Numbered from the stretch's first letter, positions 1-6,118 are shown. The stretch: DNA of 8,642 nucleotides from Rickettsiales bacterium (GCA_947496905.1 CANMEW010000053.1:1-8642); one strand, 5' to 3'. Numbers and translations: made by a program. The notes: generated by a model not told the origin, from the sequence alone.

Positions 1-100
1 GCACTGAATGAATCCGCGCATCCGCAATAGATTTATTTTTCAGGGGCTCCTTAAAAAGATCGGTTTCTTCAGTCAAATTCGGTACAAATTTATCTCGCAT
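1..100 (-). CDS. Possible 5' end of an unrecognised divergent gene (partial)
   Basis: Reading leftwards from an ATG at 100-98, the frame stays open for 33 codons to the window edge, beginning MRDKFVPNLTEETDLF and continuing in a mixed, soluble, charged composition that looks like a normal protein N-terminus. I do not recognise the family. Its start codon overlaps the exbB start codon on the other strand, because the two ATGs share the CATG at 98-101. That would leave no spacer for either gene's ribosome-binding site. A GAGA about ten bases upstream is only a weak Shine-Dalgarno candidate. An open run of 33 codons happens by chance fairly often at this base composition, so this is a tentative call. 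The alternative is that the stretch is simply the upstream region of exbB. Confidence 0.4.
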   Translation of the reverse strand, partial: MRDKFVPNLTEETDLFKEPLKNKSIADARIHSV

Positions 101-740
101 GACATTTTTCTCAGAAATTTTTAGCGCCTTAAAACTAGGTGGCGTAATGATGTACCCACTCTCGCTGCTGTGCATTGCAGCTGTCGCGCTAATCGTCGAC
201 AAAATTTTATTCTACAAAAAATTTGCACAATTGCCGCAATCTTTGCTGGAGGTAATTGAAACCTACGCCTTTATCTGGAACGACTTAGAACTGCATTTAG
301 CAAAACTTCCTTCGCCAAATATTTACCGAAAATTTTTCTCGGTAATTTTTGCAAATAGGGCAAGACCCGCTTGGTGGCTGGAATCTCGCGCCAATGACGA
401 AGCAAAATTAATCGAGAAAAAACTGGGACAAAGCCTGTGGATTTTGGAAACGATTGTGACCGCTGCACCGCTTCTAGGACTTCTCGGCACCATTCTTGGG
501 ATGATGGAATCATTCAAAATTATTGGCGACAGCAGCGTGGTTAATCCAACTGGTGTTACTGGCGGAGTGGCGGAGGCATTGATTGCAACGGCATTTGGTC
601 TATTCATTGCCATCCTCACCTTGTTTGCTTTCAACTATTTTTCACGCAAACAAGACCAAATATTTGACGAGCTAGAAAGGCTTGGAACAAGGGTGATCGA
701 CCATGTTCGGCTAGATCAAGACAGCCCTTCTGCGAAATGA
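99..740 (+). CDS. exbB: MotA/TolQ/ExbB proton-channel family protein (ExbB-like)
   Basis: This is an inner-membrane subunit of the ExbB-ExbD motor, which uses the proton motive force to drive TonB. The 213 residues are a usual length for the family. A first membrane segment lies near residues 16-37. A cytoplasmic loop follows, and the conserved core has two further helices near 115-136 and 158-180. The core carries the family pattern TAAPLLGLLGTILGM (121-135) and a second glycine/alanine-rich helix beginning GGVAEALIATAFGLF. ATG at 99 is the first ATG after an in-frame stop at 9-11. No convincing Shine-Dalgarno precedes it, and the internal ATGs near 147-152 would cut into the first helix. 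The stop overlaps the exbD start by four bases (ATGA). I prefer ExbB over TolQ because a TonB-like gene follows and tolB and pal are absent, but the sequence alone does not fully separate the two. Confidence 0.88.
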   Translation: MTFFSEIFSALKLGGVMMYPLSLLCIAAVALIVDKILFYKKFAQLPQSLLEVIETYAFIWNDLELHLAKLPSPNIYRKFFSVIFANRARPAWWLESRANDEAKLIEKKLGQSLWILETIVTAAPLLGLLGTILGMMESFKIIGDSSVVNPTGVTGGVAEALIATAFGLFIAILTLFAFNYFSRKQDQIFDELERLGTRVIDHVRLDQDSPSAK

Positions 741-1138
741 AATTACACCGCGCGCGTAAGTCGAAAAAAGGTCGCATCGAAATCATTCCAATGATTGACG
801 TGATGTTTTTTTTGCTCGTCACATTCATGTTGGCATCGCTCTCAATGCAGCATTTCACGGGCTTAAACGTTGATTTAACTCGAGGAAAGGCAGACCACAT
901 TCTGTTAGAAAACCAAATCACCCTCAGCATCACCCACGACAATCTCATCTTTTTGGACAAGGAATTAGTGCCTCTAAATCATCTCAAGCTAAAGCTTCAA
1001 ACCATGTTGCAGCAGGGAGGCAAAACTGTGATTATCGTTTCCGACAAGCATGCTTTTCAGGGCGTAATGATGCAGGCGATGCTTGTAGCGCGCGAAGCTG
1101 GTGCGCAGCATTTTTCAATTTTAGCGCGCGAAGAATAG
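737..1138 (+). CDS. exbD: Biopolymer transport protein ExbD/TolR family
   Basis: This is the second motor subunit, a single-pass inner-membrane protein with a periplasmic domain. In the family, a membrane aspartate takes part in proton translocation. After a basic cytoplasmic N-terminus (residues 1-13) comes the signature IIPMIDVMFFLLVTFML (16-32), and Asp21 is the expected proton-pathway residue. The remaining hundred or so residues form the periplasmic domain, with the usual alternating pattern, including the stretch TVIIVSDKHAFQGVMMQAM and a final strand before the C-terminus. At 133 residues it matches the family's length. The start codon overlaps the exbB stop as ATGA, so translation is probably coupled. 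The tonB-like gene begins two bases after the stop, so the three genes form one operon. Confidence 0.9.
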   Translation: MKLHRARKSKKGRIEIIPMIDVMFFLLVTFMLASLSMQHFTGLNVDLTRGKADHILLENQITLSITHDNLIFLDKELVPLNHLKLKLQTMLQQGGKTVIIVSDKHAFQGVMMQAMLVAREAGAQHFSILAREE

Positions 1139-1140
1139 GC

Positions 1141-1629
1141 ATGAAATTCCCGCTGGTCAGCATCGCAGCTTCTCTCCTCATTTGGTTCGCAGTTCTCGCC
1201 ATTTTTTCCCACGTAATTTCTAGCAAATCAAAAAACCTACCAACATCAATCACAATAGATGCGGCAATGGTTGGGAAGGTTGAGAGAGAAAATAAATCTG
1301 CAGAAAAATCAGAAAAATTTTTGGAGAAAAATTCTGGACTTGGAAAAGAGGGGTTGGCGGAAAATGCGCAGGTAAGCAAGGAGGTCGCACCACTTTTCGC
1401 GCCTCTGCCAAAAATTCCTGAAGATTTACGTGGAGAAGCTTTTAGCAGTGAAGCGATTGCGCGTTTTCACATTTCCGCCGAAGGATTGGTGGTGAAGGTT
1501 GAGTTGGTTAAACCTTGCTCGAATCCGAGGCTGAACCAACTGCTTGTGAGAAGTTTGCACAGTTGGAAATTTTTACCTAGCTCGCAAAGCTACATGCAGG
1601 ACATCCGCGTTCATTTCGAAGTGGAGTAG
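1141..1629 (+). CDS. tonB: Short TonB-family energy transducer
   Basis: This is likely the TonB component that carries ExbB-ExbD energy to outer-membrane receptors. A membrane anchor lies near residues 5-27. A linker of about 65 residues follows, rich in Lys and Glu rather than in Pro-Glu and Pro-Lys repeats. The C-terminal domain (about 95-162) has the TonB pattern: ARFHISAEGLVVKVELV, a helix containing LLVRSLHSWKFLP, and a final strand ending VHFEVE. At 162 residues it is much shorter than E. coli TonB (239). Prolines are few and lie mainly in APLFAPLPKIPED. The anchor lacks the usual SxxxH pair: Ser11 is followed at +4 by Trp15, and the only nearby His is His24 at the periplasmic edge. The gene starts two bases after exbD and ends before a terminator. 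A TolA-like identity is possible, but no tolB or pal follows. Confidence 0.78.
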   Translation: MKFPLVSIAASLLIWFAVLAIFSHVISSKSKNLPTSITIDAAMVGKVERENKSAEKSEKFLEKNSGLGKEGLAENAQVSKEVAPLFAPLPKIPEDLRGEAFSSEAIARFHISAEGLVVKVELVKPCSNPRLNQLLVRSLHSWKFLPSSQSYMQDIRVHFEVE

Positions 1630-1677
1630 GGTCTGCTGACATTTATTCTTCGACAATTACGCATCCAAATCCCCCGA

Positions 1678-1694
1678 GCTCACCTGCGGTGAGC
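1678..1694 (+). other. Perfect 7-bp hairpin upstream of the exb-tonB terminator
   Basis: GCTCACC and GGTGAGC pair perfectly around a three-base TGC loop. There is no T-run after it, so it is not a terminator by itself. It sits about 50 bases after the tonB stop and just ahead of the terminator hairpin. It could protect the mRNA 3' end or be one half of a dispersed palindromic repeat. Confidence 0.5.
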
Positions 1695-1707
1695 CCTTCT
1701 CACTACA

Positions 1708-1733
1708 AACGAACTTTCAGTTCGTTCTTTTTT
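1708..1733 (+). terminator. Rho-independent terminator of the exbB-exbD-tonB operon
   Basis: AACGAACT (1708-1715) pairs perfectly with AGTTCGTT (1719-1726) around a three-base TTC loop, followed by C and six T residues (1728-1733). It lies 79 bases after the tonB stop, on the strand expected for that operon. The reverse strand has no matching T-run, so the site appears to work in one direction and does not obviously terminate the converging pgi-dsbB transcript. Confidence 0.88.
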
Positions 1734-1851
1734 AATAAATTCTCACCAACTCAATCAGGACAAGGCGCAAAAGACAAAATTAGCATCCCATTTTTTTAAT
1801 TATGCCGAATTTTTTGACCGAGGTTTTTGTTTTGAGGGAAAGTCGAAGATT

Positions 1852-2340
1852 CTACTTTTTTAAACCGAAGCGCCTCCACAGCAGTAAAATCACCGAACAG
1901 TAAATCACATTCCACGCCGCCATTGAAAGACCGAGGAAGAAAAAGCTTGGCTCGTCGCATCTGACCGCCTTTGTTTTAATTAGGGCGTTTCTCAAATCGT
2001 CCAAATTTTCCAAATCATTCAAACTTTCTGAAGAGCAGGAGCTGGGTCCTTTGAAAATTTTTTGCTCAACGCCAACGTGGTAAATCGCGATGCTGGAGTT
2101 GATTAGTAGAAAAATAATGCAGAGAAGAAGTGCAATTTTTTGCCGAGATTCTTTTCTAAAAAAAATCAGTGCGAGTAATGTTGTGGCGACAATTGCAAAA
2201 AATGGTTTGCGTTGGTAGAGGCACAAGATGCAAGGCTGGTAGTCAAATAGAAATTGAGCCGCGTAAGCAAAAATTAATGCGGCGAGAGAGGCTAGTAGTA
2301 AAAAAATTAATTGAGCTCGTAGGGTGATTTTGATGTTCAT
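1852..2340 (-). CDS. dsbB: Disulfide bond formation protein DsbB
   Basis: This inner-membrane oxidoreductase reoxidises periplasmic DsbA and passes electrons to quinone. The 162 residues show four hydrophobic segments (about 9-29, 46-61, 69-88 and 132-155). Both redox pairs are present: the first periplasmic loop has QPCILCLYQRKPF, giving Cys37-Cys40 in a CxxC, and the second has Cys102 (SSCSS) and Cys128 (VRCDEP). The PSFFFLGLSMAAWN stretch after Cys128 and Arg44 after the CxxC are family hallmarks. All catalytic cysteines are intact, and an additional Cys74 lies within a membrane helix. The start codon overlaps the pgi stop as ATGA, so translation is likely coupled to pgi. No dsbA lies in this window. 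The stop is TAG. Confidence 0.95.
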   Translation of the reverse strand: MNIKITLRAQLIFLLLASLAALIFAYAAQFLFDYQPCILCLYQRKPFFAIVATTLLALIFFRKESRQKIALLLCIIFLLINSSIAIYHVGVEQKIFKGPSSCSSESLNDLENLDDLRNALIKTKAVRCDEPSFFFLGLSMAAWNVIYCSVILLLWRRFGLKK

Positions 2341-3539
2341 CTGCTCAAAATTTCCTTTGCTAAATTTTTACGGAGCTCGACTGCCGGCTGATCGAAAGGG
2401 TTAATATTTTTTACGTAAGAGATTAAAATCGTTTCCAACAACATCTGCATCATTAGGCCGCCAAGGACTTCCTCATCCAGTTTTTCAATTTCAATAATTC
2501 GGATTGGTAATTTTTTCCGATTCAAAACCTCGATGGTGGTTTCTTGCTCTACTCCAACAATTTGACTTAATTTTTTACCGCCAAACAAAGTGGGGCAGGT
2601 GGGAAGATCTTTGATTAAAAAATCGTAAGGATGTTTTTTTGTGGTAATGAAGGTGAAAAATTTGTCCTTCGGTCCCTCAAGGTAGAGTTGTAGCTGACTG
2701 TGCTGATCGACCGTCCCCATTGAGTTGATTGGAGTAGAGCCAAAATTATTTTTTCCCAAAGATTCCGCCCAAAGCTGGCGGTACCAGTCGGTAAAATTTT
2801 TCAGATTGTCAATGTAGGGCATGATGACACTACTAGTGAATCCTTGATCGTAGAGGGCTAGTTGCGTTGCGCAGGAATCAGAAATTTCATCTTTATCCAA
2901 GAAATTTTTTAGAATTTTTTTCGCGCCATTTCTAATTTTTTTCCCATCTAACCCAGCGAGCATTGCGGGCAAAAGTCCTGTGATAGAAAAGCAAGAATAT
3001 CTCCCGCCAATGTCACTTGGATGAGATGCAATTTCGGCACCAATTTTTTTTGCGATTTTAGCGAGAGAATTGGAGTGCGACTCGGTGATGAATAAAAATT
3101 GTTTCGCAAAATTTTTGATTTTTGTCTTCTTCAATTCATCTAGGATTATCAAGGTCTGACAGATTGTTTCTATTGTCTCCCCAGACTTACTGATGACTAG
3201 AAAAAATGTATTTTTGAAATCAATTTTTGTCAGGCAGTTTTGAACTGTTGCTGGATCAATTGATTCCAAAAATTCGAGTTTATTTTGTGGCTTTAGCGCA
3301 CTCAAAGTTTTGCCACCTAAGCTTGATCCGCCAACGCCAAGAATAAGAATTTTTTGGTAGGTAGAAATTTTTTTAGAGAAATTTTCGAATTGTTTTAGAT
3401 CTTCCTTAGCGAAAATAATCTCGATCATTGGAAGCTGCGAAGATTTGATTTGACTGCGTAAATCGCTGGCTAGCCTCCCGCATTCTCTCTGAAATTTTTG
3501 TAGATTTTTTACCGCAGGGACATTTTTAAATTTGATCAA
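2337..3539 (-). CDS. pgi: Glucose-6-phosphate isomerase (compact form)
   Basis: This cytosolic enzyme interconverts glucose 6-phosphate and fructose 6-phosphate in glycolysis and gluconeogenesis. The sugar-isomerase motifs occur in order: GVGGSSLGG (68-76), the phosphate-binding SKSGET (117-122), GGRYS (178-182), WAESLGK (257-263), GTVDQHSQLQLYLEG (275-289) and NPFDQPAVELRK (380-391). Glu259, His280 and Lys391 are the expected catalytic residues, so the enzyme should be active. It has 400 residues, against about 550 for the E. coli type. The missing length is N-terminal and in insertions, which resembles the compact bacterial form rather than a truncation. The start is TTG at 3539-3537. No in-frame ATG lies upstream, and a GGAG Shine-Dalgarno sits seven bases before it. 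The next methionine (residue 38) would remove conserved sequence. The gene overlaps dsbB by four bases and is divergent from the TRL-like lipoprotein gene. Confidence 0.95.
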   Translation of the reverse strand: MIKFKNVPAVKNLQKFQRECGRLASDLRSQIKSSQLPMIEIIFAKEDLKQFENFSKKISTYQKILILGVGGSSLGGKTLSALKPQNKLEFLESIDPATVQNCLTKIDFKNTFFLVISKSGETIETICQTLIILDELKKTKIKNFAKQFLFITESHSNSLAKIAKKIGAEIASHPSDIGGRYSCFSITGLLPAMLAGLDGKKIRNGAKKILKNFLDKDEISDSCATQLALYDQGFTSSVIMPYIDNLKNFTDWYRQLWAESLGKNNFGSTPINSMGTVDQHSQLQLYLEGPKDKFFTFITTKKHPYDFLIKDLPTCPTLFGGKKLSQIVGVEQETTIEVLNRKKLPIRIIEIEKLDEEVLGGLMMQMLLETILISYVKNINPFDQPAVELRKNLAKEILSR

Positions 3540-3546
3540 AGTTGGA

Positions 3547-3550
3547 CTCC
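3547..3550 (-). promoter_or_regulatory. Shine-Dalgarno GGAG supporting the pgi TTG start
   Basis: On the minus strand GGAG lies seven bases upstream of the TTG at 3539, which is ideal spacing. It decides the start because no ATG or GTG is available in frame in the preceding bases. It stands out because most other lead genes here have no visible Shine-Dalgarno. Confidence 0.75.
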
Positions 3551-3584
3551 GTTTAATTACACAATTTAACCCAGAACTCGGTTC

Positions 3585-3911
3585 ATGAAGAAGATATTTA
3601 ATCTGCTAATTTTTGCGTCCGTTCTAACCGTTTTGCAGGGATGCACAACCTATTCCACATCTCTCAACACAATGGAAAAATTGAGGGACCCACCGGTTGT
3701 TAACATAAAACAAGGTAAAACTTGTAGCTCCAATTTATTTGGGGGTTTTTCTCTGCCATGGATAGGTGACACAGCAATCAGAATTAAGGGTGATCAGTCG
3801 GTAATAACCGCAATAAAAAAGGCCGGAATAAGTCACGTTTATTCGATCGATTTCTCAACAGTGCATTACGTGTTTTACAGCAAAAGATGCACCATGGTGT
3901 TTGGTTATTAG
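3585..3911 (+). CDS. Small TRL-like lipoprotein
   Basis: This is a predicted lipoprotein of 108 residues. The N-terminus is a type II signal peptide with two lysines, a hydrophobic core and the lipobox LQGC, so Cys20 would be lipidated. The mature part resembles the TRL-like family: an early Cys47, then a GD-S-A pattern in GDQSVITAIKKAGISHVYS (69-87), an IDF strand, and a C-terminal strand ending TMVFGY, close to the family's usual VYG ending. The function of that family is not established. Besides Cys20 it has Cys47 and Cys102, which could form a disulfide. It is divergent from pgi with a 45-base gap and converges on the 279-residue lipoprotein gene. No clear Shine-Dalgarno precedes the ATG. 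Its TAG stop codon is the first three bases of a perfect 26-bp palindrome. The lipoprotein call is firm; the family assignment is from pattern memory and less certain. Confidence 0.8.
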   Translation: MKKIFNLLIFASVLTVLQGCTTYSTSLNTMEKLRDPPVVNIKQGKTCSSNLFGGFSLPWIGDTAIRIKGDQSVITAIKKAGISHVYSIDFSTVHYVFYSKRCTMVFGY

Positions 3912-3934
3912 ACACTGTTAGCTAACAGTGTCTA
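3909..3934. repeat. Perfect 26-bp palindrome between convergent genes
   Basis: Thirteen bases (TAGACACTGTTAG) are followed directly by their exact reverse complement, centred between 3921 and 3922. The first three bases are the stop codon of the TRL-like gene. The other convergent gene ends at 3945, eleven bases beyond. Neither strand has a T-run after it. As RNA it would fold into a strong hairpin (about 11 bp with a four-base loop) in both transcripts, so a bidirectional transcript end or mRNA-stabilising hairpin is likely. As DNA it could bind a dimeric protein. Confidence 0.8.
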
Positions 3935-3944
3935 GTTCCTAAAT

Positions 3945-4784
3945 TCAAACCAACCGCAATCTCTCTTCCCCTAGTTTTTTATTGGATGGATCGGTGTAGC
4001 AAGCGGCTCTCGAGCCGGTGAATTTGTCTAATTTTATTTCCTTGGTGTTTTTATTGTTCACGAATTTGAACAACCCCGTTGTGTCCTTCCCGCCAATTAG
4101 CGACGATTCCTCAATACTGTAGACCGACATTACCCACTGCTGATTGCGATTAAACTGCATGTTGCTCGCCTCTCTAACGTCAAGCCTGTAGGGCATCGTA
4201 ATGCGATCAGCGATGATTGAGATCTTTTGGTTACTCGGAAATTTCATGTTGCCACCAAGATGCTGTGAGTCGCTCACATTCAACACCAATTCCGCGCTGC
4301 TTAAATCTCCTCTGTCAATTTTTTCTCTCTTTAAATTTTTCACAAAAGATTCCGCGGCAGTAGGTGGAACAATGGTCACGGCATCCTTGTTGAAATTTAT
4401 GATGGTAAAAAATCCCTGAGAAAATTTTGATGTTTTGAGAAAAAATTCGAGCAAGCGATCGCTAGAAATGTTGGAAATGATGATGTTGCCCAGCGAAACA
4501 TTTTTGTAATGACGCAAATCGACAGGAATTAATTTCGCATTTTTTTCTGCTGATTTAATCGATTTGACGATTTCCGAAACCACACTGAATTCCTCGAGAG
4601 CGGAGACAGTTTCGACATTAACCTCGCTTCTTTTTTTTACCTCTTCACCCGCTACTTCGCTAAATAAAGAATATCTTGAACCTAACTCTGCATTGATCTC
4701 GGAGCAATCAACAACCGTGATTAATTTTGGAAGAATGGCGCAAGATTGCATAAGGATGGCAAAAATAACGAAGATAAATTTCAT
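3945..4784 (-). CDS. Unknown lipoprotein, paired with the M16 peptidase gene
   Basis: I do not recognise this 279-residue protein. It begins with a short signal peptide with one lysine, a hydrophobic core and a lipobox-like MQSC, making Cys15 the likely lipidated residue. The lipobox is not ideal. The mature region looks soluble and folded, with mixed helix and strand and no further membrane segments. Beta-rich stretches occur near 98-140 (including SLGNIIISNI and FFTIINFNKDAVTIVPP) and 165-225. Only two other cysteines exist, Cys27 just after the anchor and Cys262 near the C-terminus, so an end-to-end disulfide is conceivable. The gene starts three bases after the stop of the M16 peptidase gene and is almost certainly cotranscribed with it. 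The pairing suggests a shared envelope role, but nothing in the sequence shows whether the lipoprotein is a partner or a substrate. It ends before the 26-bp palindrome. Confidence 0.8.
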   Translation of the reverse strand: MKFIFVIFAILMQSCAILPKLITVVDCSEINAELGSRYSLFSEVAGEEVKKRSEVNVETVSALEEFSVVSEIVKSIKSAEKNAKLIPVDLRHYKNVSLGNIIISNISSDRLLEFFLKTSKFSQGFFTIINFNKDAVTIVPPTAAESFVKNLKREKIDRGDLSSAELVLNVSDSQHLGGNMKFPSNQKISIIADRITMPYRLDVREASNMQFNRNQQWVMSVYSIEESSLIGGKDTTGLFKFVNNKNTKEIKLDKFTGSRAACYTDPSNKKLGEERLRLV

Positions 4785-4787
4785 GAG

Positions 4788-6032
4788 TTACAGTGAGATT
4801 TTTTTGATGGATTTTACTTTGCCGATTGCTGCAAAAGTTGGCTTCGAGCCAGTAAAAATTTTCTCAGCTAATTTGGTCACGTCAGATTTTTTTACTGCCA
4901 AAATTTTCTTAATTACCTCTTGGTCTGAAAGTAGTCGATCATAGGACAAGATGTCCCCGCCAAGGCGCTGCATTCTTGTGCTCGTACTTTCTTTCGCCAT
5001 TAACAAGCTTGCTTCGAATTGTGTTCTGACGCGCTGAAGCTCTTTGTCAGAAATTTTTTCGCAGATTTTTTTTATTTCGTCACGAGTTGCCGAAATTAAT
5101 TCGTCAGCTTTTTCTGGAGTGGTTCCGGCGTAAATTCCAAAAATTCCGGAGTCTTGATGAGCGGAGTTGAAGGCGTAAATGGAATAGGCTAGACCACGAT
5201 TTTCGCGCACTTCTTGGAAGAGGCGAGACGACATTCCGCCACCTAAAATCATCGCCAAAATTTGTGATGCGTAATAGTCTTTGTCCAAGTGTGACAGACC
5301 TTTGAAGCCCATCACCAAATTAATTTGCTCTAGTTTTTTTTCTTTTCTGAAATCCCCACCCTGATATTTTGCAGCCTCCGGAGCTTTGATTTTATTGCTC
5401 CCGAGATTGGTAAAATATTTCTTCGACCACTTCACCAAATCGCTTTCTTTAATATTTCCCGCCGCCACAACAGCCATGTTTCTGTAGTTGTATTGCTTGT
5501 TGATGTAATCGACAAAATGATCGCGATTAAATTTTTTAATATTTTTTGTAGGGCCGAGAATTGAACGCCCAAGCGCTTGTTTCGGGTAGGCCACCTCTTG
5601 GAAATAATCAAAAATAATGTCATCGGGAGTGTCGTTGGTCATGGCAATTTCTTGCAAAATTACTCCGCGTTCTTTTTCCAACTCAATTTTGTCGAAGGTA
5701 GAATTCTGTAAAATATCGGCCAGAAATTCGAGGGCAAATTCAGCGTGCTGCTTCAAAACTTTTGCGTAGTAAACGGTTTTTTCTTTCGATGTGTAAGCGT
5801 TGATGCGACCACCAATTCCCTCAAACTCTTCAGCAATTTGTCTAGCGTTACGCTTAACTGTTCCCTTGAAAGCCATGTGTTCGAGAAAATGCGAAATACC
5901 GTTGATTTCAATGGCCTCATTGCGACTTCCAGTATTGACGAAAACGCCAACCGAAACCGTTTCAACCTCTTTCATTTCATCGGCAGCAATGCGCAAACCA
6001 TTGGGTAGAGTAGTGATTTCTTGTTTGGACAT
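4788..6032 (-). CDS. M16 family zinc metallopeptidase (mitochondrial processing peptidase-like)
   Basis: This is a zinc-dependent peptidase of the pitrilysin/MPP-beta group. The inverted zinc motif HFLEH (48-52) supplies His48, the catalytic Glu51 and His52. The third ligand is Glu128 in ERGVILQEI, 76 residues after His52 as in MPP. The N-terminal half starts with the characteristic TTLPNGLRIAADE. The C-terminal inactive-type domain (about 165-414) carries the substrate-contacting GGGMSSRLFQEVRENRGLAYSI (266-287). The 414 residues are the usual single-chain length for proteobacterial members. There is no obvious signal peptide, so as written the protein is probably cytoplasmic. Such peptidases are related to the mitochondrial processing peptidase subunit, but the bacterial substrate is generally unknown. 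The gene is divergent from uup, with an 86-base gap, and leads a pair with the unknown lipoprotein. No clear Shine-Dalgarno precedes the ATG, and the preceding bases are A/T-rich. Confidence 0.93.
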   Translation of the reverse strand: MSKQEITTLPNGLRIAADEMKEVETVSVGVFVNTGSRNEAIEINGISHFLEHMAFKGTVKRNARQIAEEFEGIGGRINAYTSKEKTVYYAKVLKQHAEFALEFLADILQNSTFDKIELEKERGVILQEIAMTNDTPDDIIFDYFQEVAYPKQALGRSILGPTKNIKKFNRDHFVDYINKQYNYRNMAVVAAGNIKESDLVKWSKKYFTNLGSNKIKAPEAAKYQGGDFRKEKKLEQINLVMGFKGLSHLDKDYYASQILAMILGGGMSSRLFQEVRENRGLAYSIYAFNSAHQDSGIFGIYAGTTPEKADELISATRDEIKKICEKISDKELQRVRTQFEASLLMAKESTSTRMQRLGGDILSYDRLLSDQEVIKKILAVKKSDVTKLAEKIFTGSKPTFAAIGKVKSIKKISL

Positions 6033-6118
6033 GGAAAAAAATTAAAGATTGAGCGAAGAGTGGCGGGAGCGAAAACAATGTCTGAGTCAGAAGAAATCAA
6101 ATAAATAAAATAATCTCC
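6033..6118. promoter_or_regulatory. Divergent promoter region between the M16 peptidase gene and uup
   Basis: This 86-base gap must hold promoters for both directions. On the plus strand TAAAAT (6106-6111) is a good -10 candidate, but no good -35 lies 16-18 bases before it. Initiation from it would fall at or next to the uup ATG, implying a leaderless message, which agrees with the lack of a Shine-Dalgarno. A short perfect dyad TCTGAGTCAGA (6081-6091) lies near the middle. I could not pick a convincing minus-strand promoter. Confidence 0.35.

Larger units (their letters stand above)
1630..1851. other. Intergenic region between convergent tonB and dsbB
   Basis: This 222-base gap holds the two hairpins listed separately. 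The rest (about 1734-1851) is AT-rich with no coding frame I would support. I found no convincing hairpin plus T-run on the minus strand for the pgi-dsbB transcript. A weak AAAAT/ATTTT pairing around 1775-1795 is not persuasive. Confidence 0.6.

Noticed and set aside
323..634. Minus-strand open frame of about 100 codons inside exbB
   Set aside because: It lies wholly within a well-supported gene on the other strand, has no family-like motif, and looks like an antisense shadow.
1032..1379. Minus-strand open frame across the exbD-tonB junction
   Set aside because: It spans the junction of two clear operon genes with intact motifs on the plus strand. Its translation shows no recognisable domain.
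99..1629. Reading the first operon as tolQ-tolR-tolA of the Tol-Pal system
   Set aside because: No tolB or pal follows, a strong terminator ends the operon, and the third protein ends in a TonB-type domain. TolQ and ExbB are similar enough that some doubt remains.
2337..3539. Pgi as a truncated pseudogene because of its 400-residue length
   Set aside because: Every catalytic and phosphate-binding motif is present in order, and the frame is intact from a start with a good ribosome-binding site.
4564..4944. Plus-strand open frame across the M16-lipoprotein junction
   Set aside because: It is antisense to two supported genes, its low-complexity Ser/Thr content mirrors theirs, and it has no ribosome-binding site or domain.
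4788..6032. Many A/T homopolymer runs across the M16, pgi and lipoprotein genes as phase-variation tracts
   Set aside because: Runs of six to eight A or T are spread throughout all AT-rich genes here as Lys and Phe codons, and no frame is disrupted. Nothing marks any one run as a switch.
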